Source of the DNA: JACOND01 sp965202795
Lineage (GTDB): Bacteria; Bdellovibrionota; Bdellovibrionia; Bdellovibrionales; UBA1609
DNA: 64,000 bases
Reading direction: 5' to 3'
Assembly: GCA_965202795.1 (NCBI GenBank)
Contig: OZ241848.1
Location: 2,108,001 to 2,172,000, forward strand
Shown here: positions 54,294 to 61,750 of the stretch, one piece after another
Numbering within the stretch: the stretch's first letter is position 1
Layout: the number at the start of each line of letters is the position of its first letter
The notes under the pieces: generated by a model
What the model was told of the DNA's origin: nothing
Database searches by the model: none
What the model saw: the letters and a program-made list of their open reading frames with translations, nothing else
Made by a program: the position numbers and the translations under genes

Positions 54294-54800
54294 TTATTTT
54301 TCTTTTTCAGAAGGCGAGGAAGCGGGCTTCAAAAGCGGCAAAACCACAGGATGCAGATTCAGGCGCTGACTCATGCTCCCGGCAAACTCCCTGAAATAAG
54401 GATAAACATTAAAAAAAGCGTTTTCCTCTCCAAAATATTTAAGCGCGCCCTTATTCAGAGAATTTGGATTTTTGGTTATATCATAAACAACATTATACCG
54501 GGCGGATATTTTAAACACAGTCTGGCCTTTCTCAGCTGTAGTTTTCTGGCCTTGCTTTATATTTTTTCCACAAACTCCTTTAACTTCAATTTCTATGCTG
54601 CAAAATAAAAGCCACTGTTTGTCTTCAGCAACAGGCTTGATCTGAGGAGCGGAATGCGCTCTTTTTAGCTCCAGCTCTATATTCTTAGGCTCTATAAAGG
54701 GATTGCGGCATTCACAGGCGGAAGACAGCATATAGACTTCGCGAATGCCTGCGGCCTCAATCACTTTTTGAAACTCTTTTTTATCTGGCGGCTGTTTCAT
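54294..54800 (-). CDS. SecB-like chaperone of a toxin-antitoxin-chaperone set
   Basis: A 168-residue protein. The segment FKISARYNVVYDI and the C-terminal FFNVYPYFREFAGSMSQRLN, LHPVVLPLLKP match the SecB fold signature (SecB ends with LFPYAREV...GFPPLxLxPIDF). Its place directly after an XRE antitoxin and a HigB-like toxin is the layout of TAC systems, in which a SecB-like chaperone protects the antitoxin. A good AAAGGAG site precedes the ATG. It could also be plain SecB, but gene context argues against it. Confidence 0.75.
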   Translation of the reverse strand: MKQPPDKKEFQKVIEAAGIREVYMLSSACECRNPFIEPKNIELELKRAHSAPQIKPVAEDKQWLLFCSIEIEVKGVCGKNIKQGQKTTAEKGQTVFKISARYNVVYDITKNPNSLNKGALKYFGEENAFFNVYPYFREFAGSMSQRLNLHPVVLPLLKPASSPSEKEK

Positions 54801-54854
54801 TTTTTCTCCTTTTTATCAGCTATCTTTTTTTTAAGAAGATAAAAAGCTGCTGTT

Positions 54855-55325
54855 TTATGCTGCTTGTTCAATATCATTTATTGTTGGAGTTGCTTTTTGA
54901 AAGCAGTAACCACGACTGTTTTTAATTTCCTGGGAACTATTATCCAATTCTTCCTCAAGCTCTCTCGAAATAGAAGAGGGGGCTTTCCAGCTGCCGCGCG
55001 TTTTCATATGGCTGCGAGGCAAGTTTTCAGGAAATTGCCAAGAGTTCGCTGGCTCTTCTATAGGGTAGGAGGCAAAACTCAGCTTAGCGCCAAGAAAAAA
55101 GCAAATTCTGCCAAAATTTTTAAGAGTCAAGCCGCGGCCTTCTGACAAAATCTCCTTCACATAAGACTTTGGCTTCCCCAGGCGCTCTGCCAATTTTGTT
55201 TTAGATACATTGTTTTCTGCCATCAAGCTGGCAATGGTCTCCTGAGCCTCCAGTAAAACCAACTCCTCATAAAAAGATGGATCATTTTCAAAATCCCAAT
55301 CCCCTTTAAAATATTTTTTGCCCAT
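54855..55325 (-). CDS. XRE-family antitoxin (HigA-like)
   Basis: A 156-residue protein with a helix-turn-helix domain (about 35-75: ENNVSKTKLAERLGKPKSYV, KEILSEGRGLTLKNF). The C-terminal half (about 90-156) is a distinct tail containing NSWQFPENLPRSH and RGYCFQKATPTIND, which in TAC systems would be the chaperone-dependent part. The start has a strong AAGGAGGGAG site. It follows the toxin gene by 85 bases and precedes the SecB-like gene by 54. Confidence 0.78.
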   Translation of the reverse strand: MGKKYFKGDWDFENDPSFYEELVLLEAQETIASLMAENNVSKTKLAERLGKPKSYVKEILSEGRGLTLKNFGRICFFLGAKLSFASYPIEEPANSWQFPENLPRSHMKTRGSWKAPSSISRELEEELDNSSQEIKNSRGYCFQKATPTINDIEQAA

Positions 55326-55410
55326 AACTCCCTCCTTATATTGAGTTTTTGAAAGTCAAAAGCCGCTTTTGCTCTATTTCTGCAACCTCAAAGCAACACA
55401 CACAAAAGGC

Positions 55411-55812
55411 TCAAAAGCGATTATCACAAAGTTTTTGAACATTATTGCATCGTTTTTGGGTTGTGTCAATTTTGTTCTTAGGCCATTTATCTGATTTTTT
55501 TTTGAATCCATCCAATAAACACAGCTTCTTTTTTGTATTTTCTAATTTTAAATAAACAAAACTAATGCGAATTTGCGCTGTGGGTTTAAGCTCATAACAG
55601 TCCTGGCACTTAAAGTTCTCCAGTTTTCTGACTTTTTCTTTATTTTTCCAGATGCCAGCTCGCGAATCAAATCGTTCAAAAAATGCCTTCAGCTTTTTGT
55701 TCTCATCTTTGCTTAAAATGCTTATAAATTTTTTACAGGGACAATTCCCTTTTTCTATTTGAAAAGCAAAAATATCCACAAACTTTCCCTTCCGAATTTC
55801 CTGAAAGTCCAT
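55411..55812 (-). CDS. HigB/Gp49-like toxin of the RelE superfamily
   Basis: A 133-residue protein. Although Cys- and Lys-rich, the order of segments fits Gp49-like toxins: KKLKAFFERFDSRAGIW, then CYELKPTAQIRISFVYLKLE, then LCLLDGFKKKSDKWPKNKID, as in LLHGFxKKTxKTPxxEI. Such toxins cut mRNA in translating ribosomes. The gene is first in the order toxin-antitoxin-chaperone. Family divergence is high, so this is moderate confidence on sequence alone, raised by context. Confidence 0.65.
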   Translation of the reverse strand: MDFQEIRKGKFVDIFAFQIEKGNCPCKKFISILSKDENKKLKAFFERFDSRAGIWKNKEKVRKLENFKCQDCYELKPTAQIRISFVYLKLENTKKKLCLLDGFKKKSDKWPKNKIDTTQKRCNNVQKLCDNRF

Positions 55813-55867
55813 GCTGTTTGACCCCTGCCCGCAGATTTATTGTTTTTTTTTTGTGTTTCATGGCGGC

Positions 55868-55960
55868 CTAAGCCTGTCCAGGTTTTGAGGCTTGTTTTTT
55901 TGAGAGGCGGTCTCTGAGTTGATTGCCGCCTGCAAAAGCATTGAGTCTAAATTTATACAT
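55868..55960 (-). CDS. possible 30-residue leader peptide
   Basis: An ATG at 55960 follows GGAGGCT directly and opens a 30-codon frame (MYKFRLNAFAGGNQLRDRLS...). It ends 55 bases before the toxin gene. The ribosome site is the only support beyond its position; it may be a chance frame. Confidence 0.25.
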   Translation of the reverse strand: MYKFRLNAFAGGNQLRDRLSKKQASKPGQA

Positions 55961-56224
55961 AGCCTCCTAAAGCTTCAGATGCCATTTTGCTTTTGCCAGC
56001 ATGGCCTTTTGCCGCTTGTCTCTTTTTTGCGGCAAAAAAACGCCGATAACCGAGGGATCTGAAAACATTTTGCCCCCGAATCATCAAATATATTACATAA
56101 ATTCAGCTGAAAAGCTATTTTTTTTAAAAATAATTAAGCGCCCAGCTGATTTTTAACGCATTTTGTCATATTTTTGTATAAAGTTAACGGCCTTTAGGCT
56201 GGAAGTCAAGCAAAAAAAGTGAAA

Positions 56225-56840
56225 ATTCTTAAAAAAGTGAGGGAAGAGAGCTTTCTGTCCCAGCGCTGAACCTCTGCTTTCCCCCCGGCTGTGCGGGGGA
56301 GCCTTTGCCTTCCCCAGGAGGGCGCCAGATCCCAACGCTGAGATCCTGCTTTTGCCCCTAGCCCGGCGAAGGGCCTCTGCCTGCCCCCAGGAGGCCAGCC
56401 AGATCCCGGCGCTGAACCTCTGCCCTCCCCTGCGGCTCTGCAGGAGCCTCTGCCCCCTGCGGGGGAGCTTCTTCCCTCCCCAGGAAGCTCGCCAGACCCC
56501 GGCGCTGAACCTCTGTAGTTTTCCCCCCCTTGGCCCGGTGGGAGCCTTTGCCTTCCCCAGGAAACCAGCCAGATCCCGGCGCTGAACCTCTGCTTTTCCC
56601 GCGGCCCTGCTGGAACCTCTGCCCCCCTGCGGGGGAGCTTCTGCCCTCCCCAGGAAGCTCGCCAGACCCCGGCGCTGAACCTCTGCTTTCCCCCCAGCCC
56701 GGCGAGAGATCTCTGCCTTCCCCCAGGAGGCTGGCCAAATCCCGACGCCGAATCTCTGCCCCCCCTTCCCGCGGCCCTGTAGGAGCCTCTGCCTTCCCCA
56801 AGAAGCCGGTCAGATCCCAGAGCTGAACCCCCTTGAGCAT
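56225..56840. repeat. interspersed repeat array between the two island parts
   Basis: About eight units of 70-90 bases share CCAG(A/C)TCCC(G/A)GCGCTGA-ACCTCTGC plus GGAGCCTCTGCC-TTCCCCAGGA. On the minus strand they give an open frame with units such as EVQRRDLASFLGREE, but no start or family, so I do not call a gene. The same unit is found near 45075 and 62637-62900. The surrounding part of the 55813-57042 gap is A/T-rich with no other supported gene. Confidence 0.8.
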
Positions 56841-57042
56841 CAAAAAAATCTAAAATCTTCTGTCAATGCCGGTCTAAAACTGGACAGATCTTGTTTAAAA
56901 GCTTAACAAGTGGCGGCCATTTTTTAATAATTGCGGTTTTTTTTATTGCAGTCTCCCTTTTTAATGCTGCCGGTTATCAGGATTTTCGCCCCAGAGGCCA
57001 TTCAAGTCGCTGAACTGCGCTATTTCTCAAAACATCCTGCGG

Positions 57043-58371
57043 TTAATTTTCTAATGACCTGCGCCATTTTTCAAGATAGCCCACAAAATCAATTCCAACA
57101 GCCGGCTCAAATATCTCCTGGTTTTTTTTAAGATCAGATAGAAGATTTTCTCTGCTTAGCTCAGCAGATTTTTTGTATTCTTCTTTTTTTACATTCAGAT
57201 AATGTTTTAAGCATATCTCTTTAGTTTCCCTAATTGGGTATTCTAACCTGACTGTTCTTTCTCTTCTTTTAAAAACTTTAACTGTTGTATGGCCAAATTT
57301 AGTGAAATTGTCTGTGTTATTTAATATAACTTCTTTGCATAATGCGCAGGAGCAGACATTTTTATAAAAAGCTGTATGATCTTTTAGCCAGCCAAATTTG
57401 TTAAAAATACCAAGAGCGTCACGGTATTTAACTCTTGCATGCAATTTAGGAATATAATATTTTGCCACGGGAATCCCGCCGCCAACTGGAATAACAGACC
57501 TGTATTCTCCAAATTCAGGCCCATGCGCCACCCCTGATAAAGCAGAATTTCCCAAATTGCCTGCCATTAAAACAGAAAAATATCCTCCATGCAAATTAAT
57601 GACTTCATTAGAGCGCTCTTTTAATTTTTTGCACAGGCGAAAAAAACTTTTTAATTGATGCATGCTTGCGCTTTGCTCGTCAAAGTTATCAATCCAAACA
57701 AGGAATCCATCAACTTTAGGAAAATCAGAGATAATTTTTTCCACAATATCTTTATTTCCCAAAACCCCCTGGCTGACAACTATTGCCGCAAATATTTTTT
57801 CATTGTCCTTTTTTATGCTCAGAGCGTCCGCCGCGCACTCCTTCATCAAGCTCAGCCAGCCCTCACAGTTAATTTCTGTCAAATAAAAATAAGGGGCAAT
57901 AAGCGCGTAAGGCTTCAGCGATCTTTCGCTCTCAGAAAGATATTTGTCTACTTCATTTTCTTTTTTGGAGCTCTGCAGCTTGTTTCTTTGAAAGTCAATG
58001 CAGCTCAAAACCATTTCTTTTCTTTTTTTGCTTTTGCCGTTAAAATCAGAAGGCTGAATTGGCTTTATTCCAACTGTTTCAGAAAAAGGCTCTTTATACT
58101 CCTCCGCCAGCTTTTTTATTGAGCTCTTAATATCCTCCCCAGACATGATATATTTTATCTCATGCTGAAAAGCATGAGTAAGAGGATCTATAATAAAACT
58201 CATGCTCTGTGTTCTCTCGAGCAAAAATGCCGCGATGCCTGCGGGAGCATGGGCCGCCATATTGGCATTAATGATTACTCCTTTATAAGCGCCAGGAGCT
58301 GGATATACAAAAAACCTCTGCTCAGCAAATGTGCTGAATGTCATCCAATGATCAATTTTCAGTTTTTTCAT
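57043..58371 (-). CDS. tRNA-guanine transglycosylase-like protein
   Basis: A 442-residue protein. The segments FLVWIDNFDEQSAS, VINLHGGYFSVLMAG and SGVAHGPEFGEYR suggest the second half of a TIM barrel. They are followed by CSCALC (340-345) and a His in CLKHYLN (390), the CxCxxC...H zinc site of tRNA-guanine transglycosylases (TGT, DpdA). An N-terminal SFIIDPLTHAFQ is a candidate for the position of the conserved Asp. TGT enzymes swap guanine for a deazaguanine in tRNA or, in DpdA, DNA. The gene is last in a tightly overlapping operon after a nuclease. Fold assignment is moderate; substrate is unknown. Confidence 0.55.
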   Translation of the reverse strand: MKKLKIDHWMTFSTFAEQRFFVYPAPGAYKGVIINANMAAHAPAGIAAFLLERTQSMSFIIDPLTHAFQHEIKYIMSGEDIKSSIKKLAEEYKEPFSETVGIKPIQPSDFNGKSKKRKEMVLSCIDFQRNKLQSSKKENEVDKYLSESERSLKPYALIAPYFYLTEINCEGWLSLMKECAADALSIKKDNEKIFAAIVVSQGVLGNKDIVEKIISDFPKVDGFLVWIDNFDEQSASMHQLKSFFRLCKKLKERSNEVINLHGGYFSVLMAGNLGNSALSGVAHGPEFGEYRSVIPVGGGIPVAKYYIPKLHARVKYRDALGIFNKFGWLKDHTAFYKNVCSCALCKEVILNNTDNFTKFGHTTVKVFKRRERTVRLEYPIRETKEICLKHYLNVKKEEYKKSAELSRENLLSDLKKNQEIFEPAVGIDFVGYLEKWRRSLEN

Positions 58372-58774
58372 TTTTTACCTCTCGAATTTTTTCTATCCAA
58401 AGCCTTCTCTGAGGACTCCAAATATTATAATTATATTTTGGCTTCATAAACCACTCACAGCAAATTTTATCTCTATTGTAAGTAATAATGCCATACCCTT
58501 TTTTCTTTGCTATATTCCAAACCGCCTTATTAACTGTTATCCCCCCCCATGCAATGCAAATAAAATCAGCTACTGTGTCAAACGCTTTGCATTGCTCAAT
58601 GACTGTTTTTGCATCATACATTTTTGCCTCAACAGCTGTAATCCACCGGTTTTTTTGCGCGACAATATCCGCGCTTCTTCCTAAAACAGGAACCTCCAAA
58701 TATACAGAGTACCCGCTGCTTTTTAAAAAAGAGGCCACTTTATCTGTTAGCTGCTTTTCATTAGATAGAATCAA
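58352..58774 (-). CDS. PD-(D/E)XK nuclease-like protein
   Basis: A 140-residue protein with the restriction-endonuclease core: Asp36 in LGRSADIVAQ, then Glu49 and Lys51 in WITAVEAKMYDA, followed by EQCKAFDTVADFICIAW with the Gln often seen in this fold (residue 61). It is small, with no DNA-binding domain of its own. It overlaps the upstream membrane gene by 14 bases and the downstream TGT-like gene by 20, so it probably works with them. Confidence 0.75.
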   Translation of the reverse strand: MILSNEKQLTDKVASFLKSSGYSVYLEVPVLGRSADIVAQKNRWITAVEAKMYDAKTVIEQCKAFDTVADFICIAWGGITVNKAVWNIAKKKGYGIITYNRDKICCEWFMKPKYNYNIWSPQRRLWIEKIREVKNEKTEN

Positions 58775-59342
58775 GAATCTCCTCCTCTAAAAATTGTATT
58801 TTCCCATCTATGCCTCTTATAAAAAAAACTGCCGCTATTTGTCCGATAAGAATGATGAGCATAATACACGATATAATATTTTTATAGAGAGCCATGCTGT
58901 CATCATTGATGATGCTGCTGCCATAAATGATAAAGGTCAAAATCAGGCCAATCAGACCCAATATTGTTGAAATGAAAAGACACCTATACACAGCTCTTAT
59001 TTTTCTTAAATATTTTTTCAGATCGAGGCTTTTTTCAATGCTTTTGAACAGTGTTTGGGCATGGCTGTCTATTATATCCGGTTTATCTGGCGGGCCTCCT
59101 CTCAACGAGGAAGGTTTGCCCACATCTAAAGAGGCTTCTGACATGGCTTTCTCTAACAAAAGAGAATAATTTGCGCAGACTTTTTCCCGCAGCTTTGACA
59201 AAAGCAGCTTTATCTCTTTTTCCAAAACATCCTGAGTCTTAATAAATGGCTTCAAGTAGTGTGAGACAAAGCCAACAGCTAAAACAGCCAGAGGCCAAAA
59301 CAACGCCAAAGGATATTGGGAAATTATGTTAAAATCATCCAT
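58761..59342 (-). CDS. membrane protein of the TGT-like operon
   Basis: A 193-residue protein with an N-terminal hydrophobic helix (LALFWPLAVLAVGFVSHYL), a soluble helical section (about 30-115) and two C-terminal helices (CLFISTILGLIGLILTFIIY; IISCIMLIILIGQIAAVFFI). The layout fits a membrane effector or anchor such as those in abortive-infection systems. I do not recognise the family. It overlaps the neighbours by 8 and 14 bases. Confidence 0.6.
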   Translation of the reverse strand: MDDFNIISQYPLALFWPLAVLAVGFVSHYLKPFIKTQDVLEKEIKLLLSKLREKVCANYSLLLEKAMSEASLDVGKPSSLRGGPPDKPDIIDSHAQTLFKSIEKSLDLKKYLRKIRAVYRCLFISTILGLIGLILTFIIYGSSIINDDSMALYKNIISCIMLIILIGQIAAVFFIRGIDGKIQFLEEEILDSI

Positions 59343-59931
59343 TGGCAGCTTTCCTCAGTTGAGATTTTTTTGTCATATCTGGATACATTTCATATACATA
59401 GTTCAATATGGCTTTTAATGAGGCGGTGTTCATCTTTTTTTTGAAATTTATAAGAAGGGTTTTCTGAGACTGTGAAAGCGCGCTGTATAATTTGTCACGA
59501 GTAAATTTCTCCCCCTTTTCTGTCAATAAAAACTTCTCTTCTACAAACTCTTGATACATATTTTGGGCTTCTGAAGGATGCCCGCCGGAGATAAACTGCC
59601 CGTACCTCTCTTCTGATATCGCCTCTGGCAGAATATCTCCTTCAGAATCTTGAGATGTAATAAATCCCCTAAGAAGAAAAAATGTTATATCATCATAAAC
59701 TTGAGATGAAAAAGGGCCAAATTTCCATGGAAAATATTCATAAAACTTATCCTCGGCTATATCTGTGTTTTTCTTAAAGTATTTTAACGCCTCTTCTTTA
59801 AAAATAAACAGCATTTTAAGGATTCTGGTTCTGCCTTTGACTGGCTCATTAACCTGCTTTGTCACTCCGGGGGAGTAAAGCAAAAGCAGCAAAATATCTC
59901 TTCTGTTATTAATTTTGTTTGTTTTTGACAT
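59335..59931 (-). CDS. YwgA/DUF4065-like winged-helix protein
   Basis: A 198-residue protein that opens with RTRILKMLFIFKEEALKYF and goes on to FPWKFGPFSSQVYDDITFF, LLTEKGEKFTRDKL and AILNYVYEMYPDMTKKSQLR. This order is typical of YwgA-like/Panacea-related proteins, found near toxins and phage genes. The role may be regulatory or antitoxin-like. A strong GGAGGGA site stands before the ATG at 59931. Confidence 0.55.
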   Translation of the reverse strand: MSKTNKINNRRDILLLLLYSPGVTKQVNEPVKGRTRILKMLFIFKEEALKYFKKNTDIAEDKFYEYFPWKFGPFSSQVYDDITFFLLRGFITSQDSEGDILPEAISEERYGQFISGGHPSEAQNMYQEFVEEKFLLTEKGEKFTRDKLYSALSQSQKTLLINFKKKMNTASLKAILNYVYEMYPDMTKKSQLRKAANG

Positions 59932-59983
59932 ATATTATCCCTCCTGTTTTTTTGTTTTGCTGAAAAAGACGCTCTAACAGCTT

Positions 59984-60280
59984 CTATTTTTTTGCAGGTC
60001 TTTTTTTGAGCTTTTTTGCTTCTTTTTTCTCTTCTTTGAAAAGGTCGTCTAAAATGGCGATTTTAGTTTCCATATCATTCAGCTTCTTTAAAAGCTTTTC
60101 ACCCTCCTCCTCCTTATAATCCGTTTTTCCCGCTTTCAGGCCGCTTTTTTTCAGCCAGTTATGAACTTGCGTCTCATGGAGGGGAATGCCCCATTTCCGA
60201 AAAAGATCCTCAGCGCTTTCTGCGCGCGCAATATCCCTGACAAGGTCCATCTTTTCCTTATTGCTGTATCTTTTTTTCAC
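59984..60280 (-). CDS. small helix-turn-helix protein
   Basis: A 98-residue protein from a GTG at 60280 after GGAGG. The N-terminal half (KEKMDLVRDIARAESAEDLF, RKWGIPLHETQVHNWLKK) is a helix-turn-helix of the kind seen in transposase OrfA and small regulators, and the C-terminal half is a short coiled coil and Lys-rich tail. It may regulate the operon or be a leftover of an IS3-type element. It is 52 bases before the YwgA-like gene. Confidence 0.55.
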   Translation of the reverse strand: MKKRYSNKEKMDLVRDIARAESAEDLFRKWGIPLHETQVHNWLKKSGLKAGKTDYKEEEGEKLLKKLNDMETKIAILDDLFKEEKKEAKKLKKRPAKK

Positions 60281-60403
60281 TGCCTCTTTCCTCCTTCTTG
60301 TTTAGCGGGCAAAAAACTTTCAAAAAAAATCTTATTTGCAGCGTTGGCCGGCGGCAGGCTTTAGGCGCCTCCCGCTTTAGCGGGCCAAAAGGCTGTTATC
60401 ATC

Positions 60404-60559
60404 TTATCCCTCATCATTCATTTCCTTTATTTTTTTGAACCAAGACTGCGCCTCATCCCATGCCCCTATTTCCTCCAAGCTGCTTTTTGAAACTTCGTCA
60501 ACAAGCTGATGAATTTTATTTTTTATATCCTTTTCATTATTCTCCTTTTCATTATTCAA
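60404..60559 (-). CDS. 51-residue small protein
   Basis: A TTG at 60559 overlaps the stop of the preceding 33-residue frame (TTGAATAA). The product is acidic and helical (KDIKNKIHQLVDEVSKSSLE, WDEAQSWFKKIKEMNDEG). Two AAGGAG-like sites lie around it. Its place within a same-strand run of coupled genes supports it; the family is unknown. Confidence 0.4.
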   Translation of the reverse strand: MNNEKENNEKDIKNKIHQLVDEVSKSSLEEIGAWDEAQSWFKKIKEMNDEG

Positions 60560-60653
60560 TAACGGGCTTTTTCTTTTTGACAAGTTTTACTATGTTCTCT
60601 TTTTTCCAGTTTTGTTTCTCTTCTTCAGAGAGTTTGTTGTTTTTATTTTTCAT
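60552..60653 (-). CDS. 33-residue small protein
   Basis: An ATG at 60653 lies inside the last codons of the coiled-coil membrane gene (GATGAAAAATAA) and opens a 33-codon basic frame (MKNKNNKLSEEEKQNWKKEN...). Overlaps at both ends suggest translational coupling. Confidence 0.4.
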   Translation of the reverse strand: MKNKNNKLSEEEKQNWKKENIVKLVKKKKPVIE

Positions 60654-61650
60654 CTTTTTGATTTTTCTTCTTTATTCTTTCTTTTTTTAGAAAATCTAAA
60701 AAAGTTTCAGAAGAGCTTAATATTTCTGAAGGGTTTTTGCTAATAGCTCTTATAATATTAGATATAAATTCAAGTTTTTTTGTTCTTCCGTTTTTTGGAT
60801 CATCTTTGCTAAGACTTTCAATTTGTTTTGAAAAGCCATAAAAAACTGTCATTATTCTTTGCTTGTGATGATATTCCTCTTTAATTCTGTTTGTCTGTGA
60901 TATGGACTTTTGACAAAACCAAGCGAACCATATCAAAGGCATTCCTATAATAAGACGAAGGAGCATTTTTGCCAATACTATATCTTGAGATTGAACTACA
61001 GTCCATAAATATAAGAGAAACAAACCTAAAAGCGAAATAACGAATCCAATCCAATAAAGCCTTGTTTTTTTTGTTTCATAACCTTTAAGATAGCTTGATG
61101 CCAATCCAGCCGATGTCGCTCCTGGCAATAGATGCTCTATTCTCCTCTTAAGGCTTTCTATTTCTTCCCGCTTCTCTCTCATTAGTTTCTGATCATTATC
61201 ATTTTGCTTGTTTATTTGATCAGATAAACTTTCAAAACACTCTTTTTGCTTTTTCATTTCTTCAACTTGGATTTTTGCTTGGGATCCTTTTTCTTTTATT
61301 TCATTCAAGACAGAATCTGATTTTTCATCTTTCTTTTGTATTTTTAATAGAACTTCATTTATGGTTTTTATTTTTTTTAATATTTTTGAAGACTCTTTTC
61401 CAGCATTTTGCTTTTCTTCTTTTATTTTCAAGATAGTTTTTTTGATGTTTTCTTCCTCTTTCTCCATACTAGAAAGCAGTCTTTCAGCGGCAACCTTCTT
61501 TTCTTCTATTTTTGAAAGAGCATTTTCAGCTTTATCCAGAATTTTTTCAACCTTTGATTTTCGATTTTTTTTCTTTTCATCTTTGGAGCTTATCCCACTA
61601 GATAAATCTATAGACTTCTTATTTGTGTTTCTGGATATGTCTTTTTTCAT
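60643..61650 (-). CDS. coiled-coil membrane protein
   Basis: A 335-residue protein. Residues about 30-185 are an almost unbroken Lys/Glu coiled coil. A short glycine-containing hinge (LLPGATSAGLASSYLKGYE, about 190-210) leads to two membrane helices (LYWIGFVISLLGLFLLYLW; LLRLIIGMPLIWFAWF) and a soluble C-terminal tail. No enzymatic motif is seen. The ATG at 61650 follows GAGGTG. It seems to be the first gene of the operon that ends with the TGT-like gene, and may be the membrane sensor or effector. Confidence 0.65.
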   Translation of the reverse strand: MKKDISRNTNKKSIDLSSGISSKDEKKKNRKSKVEKILDKAENALSKIEEKKVAAERLLSSMEKEEENIKKTILKIKEEKQNAGKESSKILKKIKTINEVLLKIQKKDEKSDSVLNEIKEKGSQAKIQVEEMKKQKECFESLSDQINKQNDNDQKLMREKREEIESLKRRIEHLLPGATSAGLASSYLKGYETKKTRLYWIGFVISLLGLFLLYLWTVVQSQDIVLAKMLLRLIIGMPLIWFAWFCQKSISQTNRIKEEYHHKQRIMTVFYGFSKQIESLSKDDPKNGRTKKLEFISNIIRAISKNPSEILSSSETFLDFLKKERIKKKNQKDEK

Positions 61651-61750
61651 TTAAGAACACCTCTTTATAATTGTTATTTGACTGGTCACATAAAATTCTA
61701 ATTTTTGAGCACTTAAAAATGACGCGGTGCAATTGCAATACAGAAAAACT

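Noticed and set aside
54294..54800. SecB-like gene as the housekeeping export chaperone
   Set aside because: Its position directly after an XRE antitoxin and HigB-like toxin, and its divergent sequence, fit a TAC chaperone better.
56358..56843. 161-codon minus-strand frame as a gene
   Set aside because: It is made wholly of the interspersed repeat, lacks a ribosome site and has no recognisable domain.
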